Shown here: positions 45,333-54,696 of the stretch, one piece after another | Layout of the letters: every line of letters starts with the position of its first letter | Numbering within the stretch: position 1 is the stretch's first letter | Assembly: GCA_016722465.1 (NCBI GenBank) | Contig: JADKJC010000013.1 | Coordinates: forward strand, 930,001 to 994,000 | Direction of reading: 5' to 3' | Length of the DNA stretch: 64,000 nt | Source: Chitinophagaceae bacterium | Lineage (GTDB): Bacteria > Bacteroidota > Bacteroidia > Chitinophagales > Chitinophagaceae | Position numbers and translations under genes: made by a program | Notes under the pieces: model-generated | The model's input: the letters and a program-made list of their open reading frames with translations, nothing else | The model's database searches: none | Told to the model about the DNA's origin: nothing

Positions 45333-47972
45333 ATGAGAACGCTCACTTTAATCGCTGCTTTTCTGTTTGCCGGTTTGTTTACCATGGCACAAATGCCTGG
45401 AGGGATACCAGGCAATATGCCTGCAGGCGGTGCTCCCAACATGGGACATGTGTATGGAAAATTAACAGATACTGGAGGCAAGCCTGTTGCCGGTGCTTCT
45501 GTAATGCTGATGCAGAAAAAAATGGATTCGGCCAGTAAGAAAATGAAAGATATTTTACTGAAGGCGATGATCACCAAATCCAATGGTGAATTTAACTTTG
45601 AAGAGCTGCCGGTAATGGCAAGCCTTACACTAAAAATATCAAACACAGGCTTTACTCCTTACCAAACCTCTGTTTCGTTTTTACCAAAAACAGATATAGC
45701 AAAAATGCCGGCAACAGGTACTACAGGAATTCAATCAATGCCAGGCGGCATAATGCCTTCATTTGACAAGGACCTTGGAAACATTCAGCTTATCAATGAT
45801 TCAAAAGAACTGCAGAATGTAACCATCACTTCTGTCACACAATCCATCAAGTTAAGCGCTGATAAGAAAGTTTTTAATGTAGAGAAGAATATCATGAGTG
45901 CGGGTGGTACAGGATTGGATGTAATGAGGAATGTACCTTCGGTGAATGTAGACATTGATGGCAATGTAACAGTGAGAAACACAGCACCGCAATTATTGGT
46001 AGATGGCAGACCCACTACCCTCACCCTTGACCAGATACCTGCAGATGTAATTGAAAGCGTGGAAGTGATCACCAACCCTTCTGCCAAATACGATGCATCT
46101 GGTGGTGGTGGTGGCATTTTAAATGTTGTATTGAAGAAAAATAAAAAAACCGGTTACAATGGCAATCTGAGAACTGGTGTTGATAAAAGAGGTGCATTGA
46201 ATGGCGGCGCAGATTTTAGTCTCCGTCAAAATAAATTCAACTTCAGTGCCTCTGTCAATGGCAATCAAAATAAAGGAAGAACAACAGGTACTACCGACCG
46301 GCAAAATTTATTGACTGTACCACTTACTTCCATCTACCAGGATAATTATAACAAAACGCAGGGTGGTTTCCTTTTCGGCAAAATCGGCATTGATTATTTC
46401 ATTTCAAACAGAACCACCTTGTCATTATCAGGGATCAGGGTACATGGAGAATTCAGACCCAACGAAACCATTGATATCAGCACAGACAGCCTGTTCACTT
46501 CAGGAAAGATCAGCAGTACCAGTCAGCGTATCACTGCCGGCGCCCGTGAATTCAATGGGCGTGGGCTGGTGTTTGGGTTGAAACACCTCTTTAAAAAAGA
46601 GGGAGAAGAATTTACGATCGATGCCAATTATTTCACCGGTAAAAATGAGAACAGTTCATTGTACACTACCAGTAATTTTTCCAATGATGGTTCATTATTT
46701 AATACCGGTTATGAAAAAGTGAATGGCAATGGAAGTGATAAGAATTTTGTGATACAATCTGATTTTGTATTACCCTTTATGAAAACTTATAAACTGGAAA
46801 CCGGTGTAAGAGCGGCCATCAGGAGTAGGATTAACCACACCTACAACTATGTTTTTGATGATCCAACAAATGATTATGTCATCATACCTTCTGCTACCAG
46901 CAATTATAAAAACACCGACAATGTGTATGCTGCTTATGCCACTATCAGTAATACCATTAAAAACTTTAGTTATAAAGTTGGGCTGAGGGCAGAACGTTCT
47001 GATTACAATGGAACACTGACCAATTCGGGTGATCAATTCAAAAACAGTTACCCTGTTAGTTTGTTCCCTTCCTTATTCGTAAGCCAGAAATTAACAAACA
47101 GCCAGGAACTGCAGTTCAGCGTAACAAGAAGGGTAAACCGGCCTAACTTTTTCCAGCTGATACCTTTTGTTGATTACAGCGATAAACTGAATATTACACA
47201 AGGCAATCCCGGGCTGAAACCTGAATTTACTTTTGCCTACGAAGTCTCTTATTTAAAAAACTTCAGCAACAAGAATACATTGCTGGGGTCTGTTTACTAC
47301 AAACACAGCACTAACCTGATCACAAGGTATCTTACCCAACAGATCAATCCTTTTACCGGCAATACCGACATCATCAATTCTTATATCAATGCCAATTCAA
47401 GTTATGCGGCAGGCGCTGAATTGACCTCGGTAAACTATCTTACCAAATGGTGGGATATCAGTACCAATGTAAATGCATACAATTCAAAAATCAATACCAG
47501 CAATATCAGCAATAGCACATCCCAGCCTGCATTGTGGAGTTGGTTTTCAAAGTTCAACAGTAATTTTAAGCTGCCTGCAAACTTTGCCATTCAGCTAACC
47601 ACTACTTACCAGTCAAAAACAAATTTACCGGTCAGCAGCAATCAGGGTATGGGCGGCCCGCCATGGATGCAGAGCCAGAGTGCTTCGCAGGGATACATTA
47701 AAGCAAACTGGGGAATGGATATTGCCTTCAAAAAAAGTTTCCTGAAGAACAATGCTGCTTCTGTTTCACTCAACATCAGTGATATCTTCAGAACAAGGAT
47801 CAACAGCCAGTACACTTACAGCGACTATTTTACACAGCAATATACAAGACTGAGGGACCCACAGATGTTCAGGATCAACTTCAGTTACCGTTTTGGAAAG
47901 ATCGATGCATCCCTTTTTAAAAGAAAAAGCACAAAGGGCGAACAAAACGCCGCAGAGAGCATTCAGAATTAG
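45333..47972 (+). CDS. TonB-dependent-type outer-membrane beta-barrel protein
   Basis: An 879-residue outer-membrane protein of the OMP_b-brl_3 type. ATG 45333 gives a signal peptide (RTLTLIAAFLFAGLFTMAQ). A carboxypeptidase-regulatory-like domain (about 30-120, GHVYGKLTDTGGKPVAGASVML) is followed by a plug (VMRNVPSVNVDIDGNVTVRN, VLVDGRPT-like QLLVDGRPTTL, VEVITNPSAKYDASGGGGG) and a large barrel that ends in a DASLFKRK region. The N-terminal part is Met/Gly/Pro-rich (MPGGIPGNMPAGG), possibly metal-related. It follows the LytS/LytTR pair. Substrate unknown. Confidence 0.92.
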   Translation: MRTLTLIAAFLFAGLFTMAQMPGGIPGNMPAGGAPNMGHVYGKLTDTGGKPVAGASVMLMQKKMDSASKKMKDILLKAMITKSNGEFNFEELPVMASLTLKISNTGFTPYQTSVSFLPKTDIAKMPATGTTGIQSMPGGIMPSFDKDLGNIQLINDSKELQNVTITSVTQSIKLSADKKVFNVEKNIMSAGGTGLDVMRNVPSVNVDIDGNVTVRNTAPQLLVDGRPTTLTLDQIPADVIESVEVITNPSAKYDASGGGGGILNVVLKKNKKTGYNGNLRTGVDKRGALNGGADFSLRQNKFNFSASVNGNQNKGRTTGTTDRQNLLTVPLTSIYQDNYNKTQGGFLFGKIGIDYFISNRTTLSLSGIRVHGEFRPNETIDISTDSLFTSGKISSTSQRITAGAREFNGRGLVFGLKHLFKKEGEEFTIDANYFTGKNENSSLYTTSNFSNDGSLFNTGYEKVNGNGSDKNFVIQSDFVLPFMKTYKLETGVRAAIRSRINHTYNYVFDDPTNDYVIIPSATSNYKNTDNVYAAYATISNTIKNFSYKVGLRAERSDYNGTLTNSGDQFKNSYPVSLFPSLFVSQKLTNSQELQFSVTRRVNRPNFFQLIPFVDYSDKLNITQGNPGLKPEFTFAYEVSYLKNFSNKNTLLGSVYYKHSTNLITRYLTQQINPFTGNTDIINSYINANSSYAAGAELTSVNYLTKWWDISTNVNAYNSKINTSNISNSTSQPALWSWFSKFNSNFKLPANFAIQLTTTYQSKTNLPVSSNQGMGGPPWMQSQSASQGYIKANWGMDIAFKKSFLKNNAASVSLNISDIFRTRINSQYTYSDYFTQQYTRLRDPQMFRINFSYRFGKIDASLFKRKSTKGEQNAAESIQN

Positions 47973-47993
47973 GTTTCTGTTTTGGTAATACAC

Positions 47994-48016
47994 GAAGGGC
48001 CCCATCGGGGCTTTTC
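47994..48016 (+). terminator. Terminator after the barrel gene
   Basis: GAAGGGCCCC-ATC-GGGGCTTTTC with two G-T pairs, followed by CATTTTATC. Confidence 0.7.
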
Positions 48017-48058
48017 CATTTTATCAACTTATTTAAAAATTTCTTGTTATTGTTGCAT

Positions 48059-48772
48059 ATGCTGGTAACACTCACCATTGTGCGATACAAAAAACGTTAC
48101 ATTCCATTCGCCATACTGGCAATGGCACTGCATCATTTACCTTTCTGGTTCAACCCCAACATAACTTTTTACAAATTACTGGGCTGTGGCAAAAACGGCA
48201 CATTTGATAAAAACCCCGACTGGCAGCAATGGGGTATCATGGCAGTATACAGCCCATTAACAAACATCAATACCAATCTTTCTATACAACAGTTATACGG
48301 AGGCTTTATCAGCCGATGGCTGACATTATTTAATTGTGAAACCTGCACTTTTTTCCTGGAACCTACCGAGGGGCACGGCAAATGGGACGGCAAAGAACCT
48401 TTTGGCAAACTACCCAAACAAACTGATTATAACGGACCGGTAGCCGTATTAACAAGGGCAACCATCAGGCTGTCTCAATTATCAGCCTTCTGGAAAAATG
48501 TGGCTGGAGTGGCAGTGCAATTGAGTGGTACAAAGGGTTTTGTAGCCTCTATTGGCATTGGCGAAATGCCTTATATCAAGCAAGCCACATTCAGCATCTG
48601 GCAGAATAAAGAGAGCATGAAAAATTTTGCCTATCAAATGAAGGATCACAAAGAAGTGATTGCAAAAACCAGAAAGGAGAACTGGTATAGTGAAGATATG
48701 TTTGTACGGTTCAAACCGCTAAAAGTAACCGGAAGTATCCGGGGTACCAATCCTTTGGAGGGAATTCAATAG
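48059..48772 (+). CDS. Spheroidene monooxygenase (CrtA)-like protein
   Basis: A 237-residue protein, started at ATG 48059 (a TTG 15 bases upstream is the alternative). It resembles CrtA, a heme-type carotenoid 2-ketolase, in TRATIRLSQLSAFWKNV, GFVASIGIGEMPYIKQATFSIWQN, and the C-terminal Trp-Tyr-Ser-Glu-Asp-Met-Phe-x-Arg-Phe stretch. The likeness is at the level of the family. Non-photosynthetic Bacteroidota have such relatives with no shown carotenoid role, and no other carotenoid genes are nearby, so the substrate is open. The N-terminus includes a hydrophobic patch (IPFAILAMALHHLPFWF). Confidence 0.75.
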   Translation: MLVTLTIVRYKKRYIPFAILAMALHHLPFWFNPNITFYKLLGCGKNGTFDKNPDWQQWGIMAVYSPLTNINTNLSIQQLYGGFISRWLTLFNCETCTFFLEPTEGHGKWDGKEPFGKLPKQTDYNGPVAVLTRATIRLSQLSAFWKNVAGVAVQLSGTKGFVASIGIGEMPYIKQATFSIWQNKESMKNFAYQMKDHKEVIAKTRKENWYSEDMFVRFKPLKVTGSIRGTNPLEGIQ

Positions 48773-48873
48773 ATTTGCAGCACAACGATTGTATTCTCAT
48801 TCATGCTCCTGCAAAGGGCATTATTTAAATGCTTACAAACCCCACGCTGTTGGCGGTACACAAATAACTATAT

Positions 48874-49800
48874 ATGAAGAATATAAAACTAATTGAAGTA
48901 CCAAGCGAAATTGGTGCCGGTACCCGTGGAGCAAGTTTGGGTGTGGATGCCATTAAAATTGCAGCGCTGGATTTTATGAGCAACTTTTTTAAGTAGAAGT
49001 GGAAAACCAGCTGTTGTTTGAACCAATTCAGTCACCCTATGCCAAACGTATCCATGGCATGGTTACCATGTACGAACGGGTGAGCAAAGCTGTTTGTGAT
49101 TCCATCAAAGGACATTTTTTCCGGTGGTATTAAGTGGCGACCATGCCACGGCAGGCGGCACCATCGCAGGAATTAAAATGGCCAAACCAAAAAGCAAACT
49201 GGGTGTAATATGGATTGATGCACATGCCGACCTGCACACGCCCTACACTACCCCATCCGGCAATATGCATGGCATGTCATTGGCAACAGCTATTGGTGAG
49301 GATAATGAAGAATACAAAGTGCACGACCTGGATGAAAAGACCAATAAAATGTGGGAGCAGTTAAAAAACCTGGGTAAGATCAACCCTAAAGTATTACCAG
49401 AAGATGTCGTGATCATTTCGTTAAGGGATTATGAAGCAGAAGAAAAAGGCCTGGTAGAAAAACATGGTATTAAAATAATCACCACCAATGAAGTAAGGCG
49501 CAATGGCGCTGAAAGTGTGAGCCGAAAAGTGCTCCGTTATCTTTCTGACTGCACAGATATTTATGTAAGCTTTGATGTGGACAGCCTGGACTCTTCCATC
49601 TCAAAAGGCACTGGTACACCGGTAGGCAATGGCCTTAAAGAAAGAGAAGCAGAAGACCTGATCAGTAAATTTATGCAGAACCGTAAAATCTGCTGCTTTG
49701 AAATTACTGAAGTAAACCTACACTTGATAAAGAAAATCTGATGGCAGAAATTGCCTTTAACATATTACAGCGTAGTGTGAATGTACTGATGATGAACTGA
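48874..49800 (+). CDS. rocF: Arginase (three single-base frameshifts)
   Basis: Hydrolyses arginine to ornithine and urea with a Mn2 centre. The metal motifs are intact: SGDHATAGGT, WIDAHADLHTP with SGNMHG, and SFDVDSLDSS. The frame is broken three times, each time one base short in a homopolymer: AA near 48993 (AAA gives NFFKVEVENQ), six T near 49115 (seven gives HFFPVVLSGDH) and CC near 49717 (CCC gives VNPTLDKENLMAEIAF). Restored, about 309 residues from MKNIKLIEVPSEIGAG to VLMMN, a normal arginase length. Three independent losses with all active-site motifs kept point to read errors. Confidence 0.88.
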
Positions 49801-49843
49801 TGCAATAGCAGTAATGATCATTAACAATAATTTTTGAACGGAT

Positions 49844-49887
49844 AGTGCTAACCCGTCTGCAAGCGGCATAGTTTTTAGGCTAGCACT
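49844..49887. repeat. Inverted repeat after the arginase gene
   Basis: AGTGCTA and TAGCACT as 7-base arms around a 30-base loop. No T-run follows. It may be a weak transcript end or a leader structure of the lipoprotein gene at 49932. Confidence 0.35.
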
Positions 49888-49931
49888 TGATTGCCGTCAT
49901 TACTAAACCAACTTTTTCAAAAAAATATTTT

Positions 49932-50813
49932 ATGAAACTGAATCCTTTCATTACAGTAGCTGCTGCTACTATTGCATTTGCATCCTGTAAAAAATCGGCT
50001 ACCAATACTCCTGCCGCTGTTAAAGTAAATTTCATTTTCAAGTTTGACAGTACACAGGTAAGACTGAATGGCATTGGCAGCCCGGTAACAGTACCGGCAG
50101 GGCATGGCGCACAGTCGCCCAGGTTCAATAGCATGAGCGCACATTATGTAGAACTGACACCCAGTGCCATTACACCCCTCGGCACCGGTGCAGTTGTTTA
50201 CAGGGCCGAAGAAGTTAATACAGGCGGTAGTAATGCCATTGATTTTTCCAAGGCAAAATTTGCTGGCAATAACCAACCCTTTTTAAGCATTCCACTCAAC
50301 CAGTTGACGGCAGGTACTTATACCTATTTAAGAGTATCGCTGGCTTATCAAAATTACAATGTCTATGTATCGATACCCGGGCAAAACATTGACGCCACCG
50401 TTGCTTCTTTCATTGGTTTTAACACCTATATCGGCAGTTATAAAATAAAAGATTCCACCGTAACCGTAAATGCAAATAAAAAGCAGGGTTATTGGGCTGT
50501 TGAAGCAAGTGTACCGGGCTTTGGCCTGGTGCGTTCCGGCCAGGCCCCGGAAGGTGCTACTACTGTTCCCAATCCATTGTTCGCTACCTCTGCAGTACCG
50601 GCAGGTTCCTGTGTGGTTACCGGTGCATTTACCGCTCCATTGATTGTAACAGGCAATGAAACCAGCGATATCAACATACAGGTATCCTTATCTACTAACA
50701 AAAGTTTTGAATGGACCGAAACAGATGGCAACAATCAATATAACCCGTTGCCACCCAATAACGACCAGGTAATTGATATGGGCATCAGGGGTATGATACC
50801 GAGTAAATTATAA
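49932..50813 (+). CDS. Hypothetical lipoprotein with beta-rich body
   Basis: A 293-residue lipoprotein: ATG 49932 gives MKLNPFITVAAATIAFASC, Cys19 in the lipobox, then KKSATNTPA. The mature part is beta-rich with a HYVELTPSAITPLG segment and a C-terminal EWTETDGNNQYNPLPPNNDQVIDMGIRG. No named family recognised with confidence. Probably a surface or periplasmic lipoprotein, transcribed alone. Confidence 0.75.
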   Translation: MKLNPFITVAAATIAFASCKKSATNTPAAVKVNFIFKFDSTQVRLNGIGSPVTVPAGHGAQSPRFNSMSAHYVELTPSAITPLGTGAVVYRAEEVNTGGSNAIDFSKAKFAGNNQPFLSIPLNQLTAGTYTYLRVSLAYQNYNVYVSIPGQNIDATVASFIGFNTYIGSYKIKDSTVTVNANKKQGYWAVEASVPGFGLVRSGQAPEGATTVPNPLFATSAVPAGSCVVTGAFTAPLIVTGNETSDINIQVSLSTNKSFEWTETDGNNQYNPLPPNNDQVIDMGIRGMIPSKL

Positions 50814-50842
50814 GGCAGCTATAAAATTACCGGCAACAAAAT

Positions 50843-51220
50843 CTACGACCGCCATTTCATATTACCTGCATTGCTTTCTTTTACACGAAACACTGTAATC
50901 TTTCGGATCAATGACAAAGGCAATGGTTTGTCCAATGGAAACTGTATAGAGCCTTTGGCTGTCTTATATTTTGTAAGATGTTTTGCAAATGCTTCTATTG
51001 CAGATGGCATTGGATAAAACCCGACGTGATGTTTGAACAGCGCAAACGTAACCAGTATTTTCTGATAGCTGTAAGCAGGCATGCTCCACTTGATGCTTTC
51101 TTCGGCACCTGGTGCAGCCGAACGTATGCATTCATGCAACTGCAATAATTTACCCTGCACTTCTACCGGTGCCGCATAGATATATTCTTCAATGGTAGTG
51201 AACTTTATTTTGGTGGCCAT
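50843..51220 (-). CDS. DUF1801 (YdhG-like) protein
   Basis: A 125-residue cytoplasmic protein with the standard family marks: TIEEYIYAAP, then RSAAPGAEESIKWSMPAYSYQ and FALFKHHVGFYPMPSAIEAF, SIQFPLDKPLPLSLI. The fold is known in the iron-chaperone frataxin-like YdhG group, but function is not settled. It is more typical of the family than the DUF1801 gene at 19024. Confidence 0.9.
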   Translation of the reverse strand: MATKIKFTTIEEYIYAAPVEVQGKLLQLHECIRSAAPGAEESIKWSMPAYSYQKILVTFALFKHHVGFYPMPSAIEAFAKHLTKYKTAKGSIQFPLDKPLPLSLIRKITVFRVKESNAGNMKWRS

Positions 51221-51311
51221 GTGGTGATTTTTTCAACTTGTATGTTGGCTGCAAAATTTTTACTGACAATGTACAAAGGTTAAAACAATCTGCAAAAGGC
51301 ATGGGAAAATT

Positions 51312-52619
51312 TTATTGCACCGGCGGTACAGAAGGGGTGGCAGTGATAATATCCCAGCTGCTTATATCGGAATCAAATACACTGTTTAAACCCTGCTCTT
51401 CCATAGGTGGATCCCCCATATAATCATCCCCTGCTTTCCAAAAAACCTGTTCCTCTATTGGACGGGCTATTCCGCCAAATGCCCAGAAATTAAAGCCTGC
51501 TATCACGCCCTTTTCTGCCAGGCTTTTTCTCCAGTGGGCTATAATTGCGCTGTAATAAATATCCCTGTTAACCGTAGTACTGCCTGCGGAAAATAACATA
51601 CTATCTCTTGGCAAACCAAATTCTTCTATTACAAGCGGCTTACCCAGTTGTGCAGCAATCTGTACATGTTCATCGATATATCGATTGGTCTTGTTTAGGA
51701 TACCATTGATACTTCCGGGTAAATCCTCATTAATGATCCATCCCCAGTTTTTTGGCCAGATGTGTATCGTTAAATAATCAACCCCCGGAATGGCATGAAT
51801 TTGCTGATACAGTTTTTGATCCCCATCAGTAGCCATGGTACCTTCATGCCCAAGCGTAACCAGGTGGTTCTTATCAAGCTGTTTTATCAATGCGGTTGTT
51901 GTTTTTATCCAACGGGCATACGCAGTATTGGCAGCTGGCCGCATGGGCCTTGGTTCATTGGCGATTTCCCAGGCCATTATTGCCGGATCGTTGATGTATG
52001 TTTGATGGGTAATGGTATTGGTACGGCCAAGGATCTGTTGCAATTGTTTTTGATAATTTTCCATACAGGCAGTGCAGGAATAAAACCGGCTGGTATAATC
52101 ACGCTGTTCATCCCAACTTAATTTTCTCCTGAAAACTGAATCTTCTATTAAATGCTCCCATTGCAGGTATTGTAAAAAACCCCCGGACCATTCCCAGTTG
52201 TTACTCAAAAATAACACCGCTTTCATTTTACGTTTGCCCATTTCAAACAATAAAACATCCAGTCCTTCCAACACTTTTTGATTAAATATGCCTGCAGCAG
52301 TTTGAAAAGCCGGCTGCACCCTTTGCACACCATTGATGGGTCCGCCACCCTCCACAGCAGCTAAAATGCGTAAATTGTTTACGCCGTTGGATTGCAAAAA
52401 ATCCAGCTCCCTGCGTAGCCGTTCTATACCCTTTTTTCTATCTTGCAGCAGTGAAAGAAAACTTCCATACCAGTAATTGGCACCCGAAAAATAATAGGGC
52501 CTTTTTTGCAGGTAAAACTGGTGGCCTTTTACAGATACAAACGAATCTGCAGATCGCTGTTGAGACCATGCACTGAAAAGAACCAGCATTGATATCAGCG
52601 AACAAAATAAATTTTTCAT
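51312..52619 (-). CDS. GH5 family glycoside hydrolase, mannanase-like
   Basis: A 435-residue exported enzyme. ATG 52619 gives MKNLFCSLISMLVLFSAWSQ, a signal peptide. The (beta/alpha)8 barrel carries the acid/base Glu in MAWEIANEPRP and the nucleophile Glu in LVIEEFGLPRD, with HIWPKNWGW between them and NFWAFGG near the end. These match GH5 subfamily 7-like endo-beta-1,4-mannanases, so mannan or glucomannan breakdown is likely. It has no sorting domain, so probably periplasmic or simply Sec-exported. Confidence 0.88.
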   Translation of the reverse strand: MKNLFCSLISMLVLFSAWSQQRSADSFVSVKGHQFYLQKRPYYFSGANYWYGSFLSLLQDRKKGIERLRRELDFLQSNGVNNLRILAAVEGGGPINGVQRVQPAFQTAAGIFNQKVLEGLDVLLFEMGKRKMKAVLFLSNNWEWSGGFLQYLQWEHLIEDSVFRRKLSWDEQRDYTSRFYSCTACMENYQKQLQQILGRTNTITHQTYINDPAIMAWEIANEPRPMRPAANTAYARWIKTTTALIKQLDKNHLVTLGHEGTMATDGDQKLYQQIHAIPGVDYLTIHIWPKNWGWIINEDLPGSINGILNKTNRYIDEHVQIAAQLGKPLVIEEFGLPRDSMLFSAGSTTVNRDIYYSAIIAHWRKSLAEKGVIAGFNFWAFGGIARPIEEQVFWKAGDDYMGDPPMEEQGLNSVFDSDISSWDIITATPSVPPVQ

Positions 52620-52644
52620 TGGCAACAATTGATAGCATAAATGG

Positions 52645-52652
52645 CAAAGTTA
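52645..52652 (-). promoter_or_regulatory. -7 element of the GH5 gene
   Basis: TAACTTTG on the minus strand, full match to TAnnTTTG, 25 bases before the ATG at 52619. Confidence 0.5.
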
Positions 52653-52968
52653 ACCAACCCAGCCACCCGGCGATGCTACTATTTTATCTATGTATAATAC
52701 ACTTTGCAATATTTAAGGCACACCAGGTACCTCATACAATTTATTTGTTGCAATGTGCACTCAGTGAATATTTATTCAAAGGCCGGTTGTATCAATTGCT
52801 GTAACGGGTGCATGAATCCACTTTTGTGAATTAAAACAAAGCTGGATCATTCTTAGATGGAGTGAATCCATAAGTCAGTACCTTTCTAAGGCAGGATTTA
52901 CAATGATGACTTTGATCATTGGCTTACTGTTTTTTTTATTCTAATTTGCAATTATAAATAAAAAAAAT

Positions 52969-53901
52969 ATGCGTTTTCTTTCTTTAACAGTGCTTCTGTT
53001 ATGCCTTCTTTTTACAGCCAGAGCCCAGCAGGTTGGTATTGGAACGCAGCAACCCGTGGCAGGTGCAATACTTGATATCAGCGATACGGCCCGGGGCCTG
53101 GTAATTCCCAGGATGGGTACAGCAGCAAGATTAAGATTGCCCAACACAAAAGGCATGATGGTATTTGACAGCGTTGCATCGGGTTATTACTTTAATGATG
53201 GCAGTGGCTGGATCAACCTGCCACCAAAAGCAAATAATCCCGGCGATATGCTTTATTGGAACGGCAATCAATGGGCACCCATCGCAGCAGGTCTTGGCGG
53301 CCAGGTACTAACCCTTGGTACGGGTACGCATACCCCATCATGGAAGGGGCCAACAACTGATACGATGTTTACTGATCCACGTGACAACCAGCAGTACCGG
53401 ATCAAACAATTTGGCTCACAGATATGGATGACCCAAAATCTTAATTACGCCCCCATTACATGGTCGTGGTGCTACAGCTACAGTGCCGACAATTGTAATA
53501 TTTACGGTAAACTGTACGATTATTACGGAGCACTGCAGGCACCACCACCTGGCTGGCATTTACCCAGCGATGCTGAATGGGATACACTGATCAATTATTT
53601 AGGTGGGCCTGCTGTGGCGGGCGGTGCCTTGAAATCTCTTTCATTGTGGAACCCACCCAACACCGGTGCCACCAACAGCAGTGGGTTTAATGGATTACCC
53701 GGCGGATGGTACTATCATTATGGACTCGGGCAGGGAATATTTAATTCTCTCGGCAATGAAGCATTTTTCTATTCATCCACCCTTACTGGAATTTATTTTG
53801 AATCTGCATGGATCAGGAAACTCTCTGCCGGAAGTGCTGCTGTAGAAAGAACCACCTGGCCTCCACAGGATGGGATGTCGGTTCGTTGTATCAAAGATTG
53901 A
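52969..53901 (+). CDS. Secreted FISUMP domain protein
   Basis: A 310-residue exported protein with a signal peptide (LTVLLLCLLFTARAQQ). The N-terminal half has the VGIGTQQPVAGAILDISDTARGLVIPRM start seen in many Bacteroidota surface proteins. The C-terminal half is a Fibrobacter succinogenes major paralogous (FISUMP) domain: YRIKQFGSQIWMTQNLNY, GKLYDYYGAL, GWHLPSDAEWDTL and the closing DGMSVRCIKD. The domain has a lectin-like fold of unknown ligand. No sorting domain is visible. Confidence 0.88.
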   Translation: MRFLSLTVLLLCLLFTARAQQVGIGTQQPVAGAILDISDTARGLVIPRMGTAARLRLPNTKGMMVFDSVASGYYFNDGSGWINLPPKANNPGDMLYWNGNQWAPIAAGLGGQVLTLGTGTHTPSWKGPTTDTMFTDPRDNQQYRIKQFGSQIWMTQNLNYAPITWSWCYSYSADNCNIYGKLYDYYGALQAPPPGWHLPSDAEWDTLINYLGGPAVAGGALKSLSLWNPPNTGATNSSGFNGLPGGWYYHYGLGQGIFNSLGNEAFFYSSTLTGIYFESAWIRKLSAGSAAVERTTWPPQDGMSVRCIKD

Positions 53902-54251
53902 CAAGGCTGCAGTTATTAATGCACTAACAGCAGTAGCAGCTACATGAAAAAACCCTCATCACTGAAGGTTTTTCATAATCAAAAATGGTTTTTAAATGAT
54001 GGTATTTTGAATAGCCATCTTGTTTTCATAGAAACTGGATTGGTTTCAAAGGATCTTGCATTCTGATTTGGATAATTGGATATTTAATCTTTAACAGCAC
54101 AAAGATACTCCTGCTATTCAACCAGTTTCATAGCAGAAGTGATGAACCTGCTGTAGATAAACTACTATTTATTGAAGAAAGGCATGTTTACTGTTTGTAC
54201 AAAATCGAGAGAACTAAAAGCTGTTTACCTTTACCCCATTAATAAAGCAAC
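53902..54251. other. Intergenic region with one hairpin
   Basis: 350 bases without a credible gene. It contains the terminator-like hairpin at 53944-53976 and otherwise nothing distinctive. Confidence 0.5.
53944..53976. terminator. Terminator-like hairpin after the FISUMP gene
   Basis: ATGAAAAAACC pairs with GGTTTTTCAT (one bulged A) around a 12-base loop; no long T-run follows. Confidence 0.5.
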
Positions 54252-54629
54252 ATGAAAGATTTTAAAAAATACTACATCATTCCCGCCGACCCCATCGAAG
54301 TATACCGTGCACTCACATTGCCGGCAACACTTCAGTTATGGACCGGGGACGCAGCTGAAATGAGTACCGAACCAGGCAGTGAATTTTCTTTGTGGGAAGG
54401 TAGTATTGTTGGTAAAAACATCGCTTTTGAAGAAGGGAAAAAAATCACCCAGCAATGGTACTTTGATGGGCAGGACGCCGACTCCATTGTTACCATAAAA
54501 TTACATGAACACAAAATGGGCACTTCTGCAGAGTTGCTGCATACCAATATCCCGGAAGATGTGTATGAAGAAATGCTGCAGGGATGGAATGAGAATTACT
54601 TTGGATCGCTCATTGATTTTTATAGCTAA
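54252..54629 (+). CDS. START/SRPBCC-like domain protein
   Basis: A 125-residue cytoplasmic protein with the Bet v1-type (SRPBCC, AHSA1-like) pattern: an N-terminal strand and helix (DPIEVYRALTLPATLQLWTGD), a central GSEFSLWEGSIVGKN, then KKITQQWYFDG and the long C-terminal helix YEEMLQGWNENYFGSLIDF. Such proteins bind hydrophobic ligands or act as co-chaperones. A distinct Bacteroidota subgroup of START-like proteins has this length. Ligand unknown. Confidence 0.85.
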   Translation: MKDFKKYYIIPADPIEVYRALTLPATLQLWTGDAAEMSTEPGSEFSLWEGSIVGKNIAFEEGKKITQQWYFDGQDADSIVTIKLHEHKMGTSAELLHTNIPEDVYEEMLQGWNENYFGSLIDFYS

Positions 54630-54696
54630 CCTGTTACCTGTTAATCTAAACTGCACATTCAATTGCCGTCACGATCCTATCAATAAACATACATTT

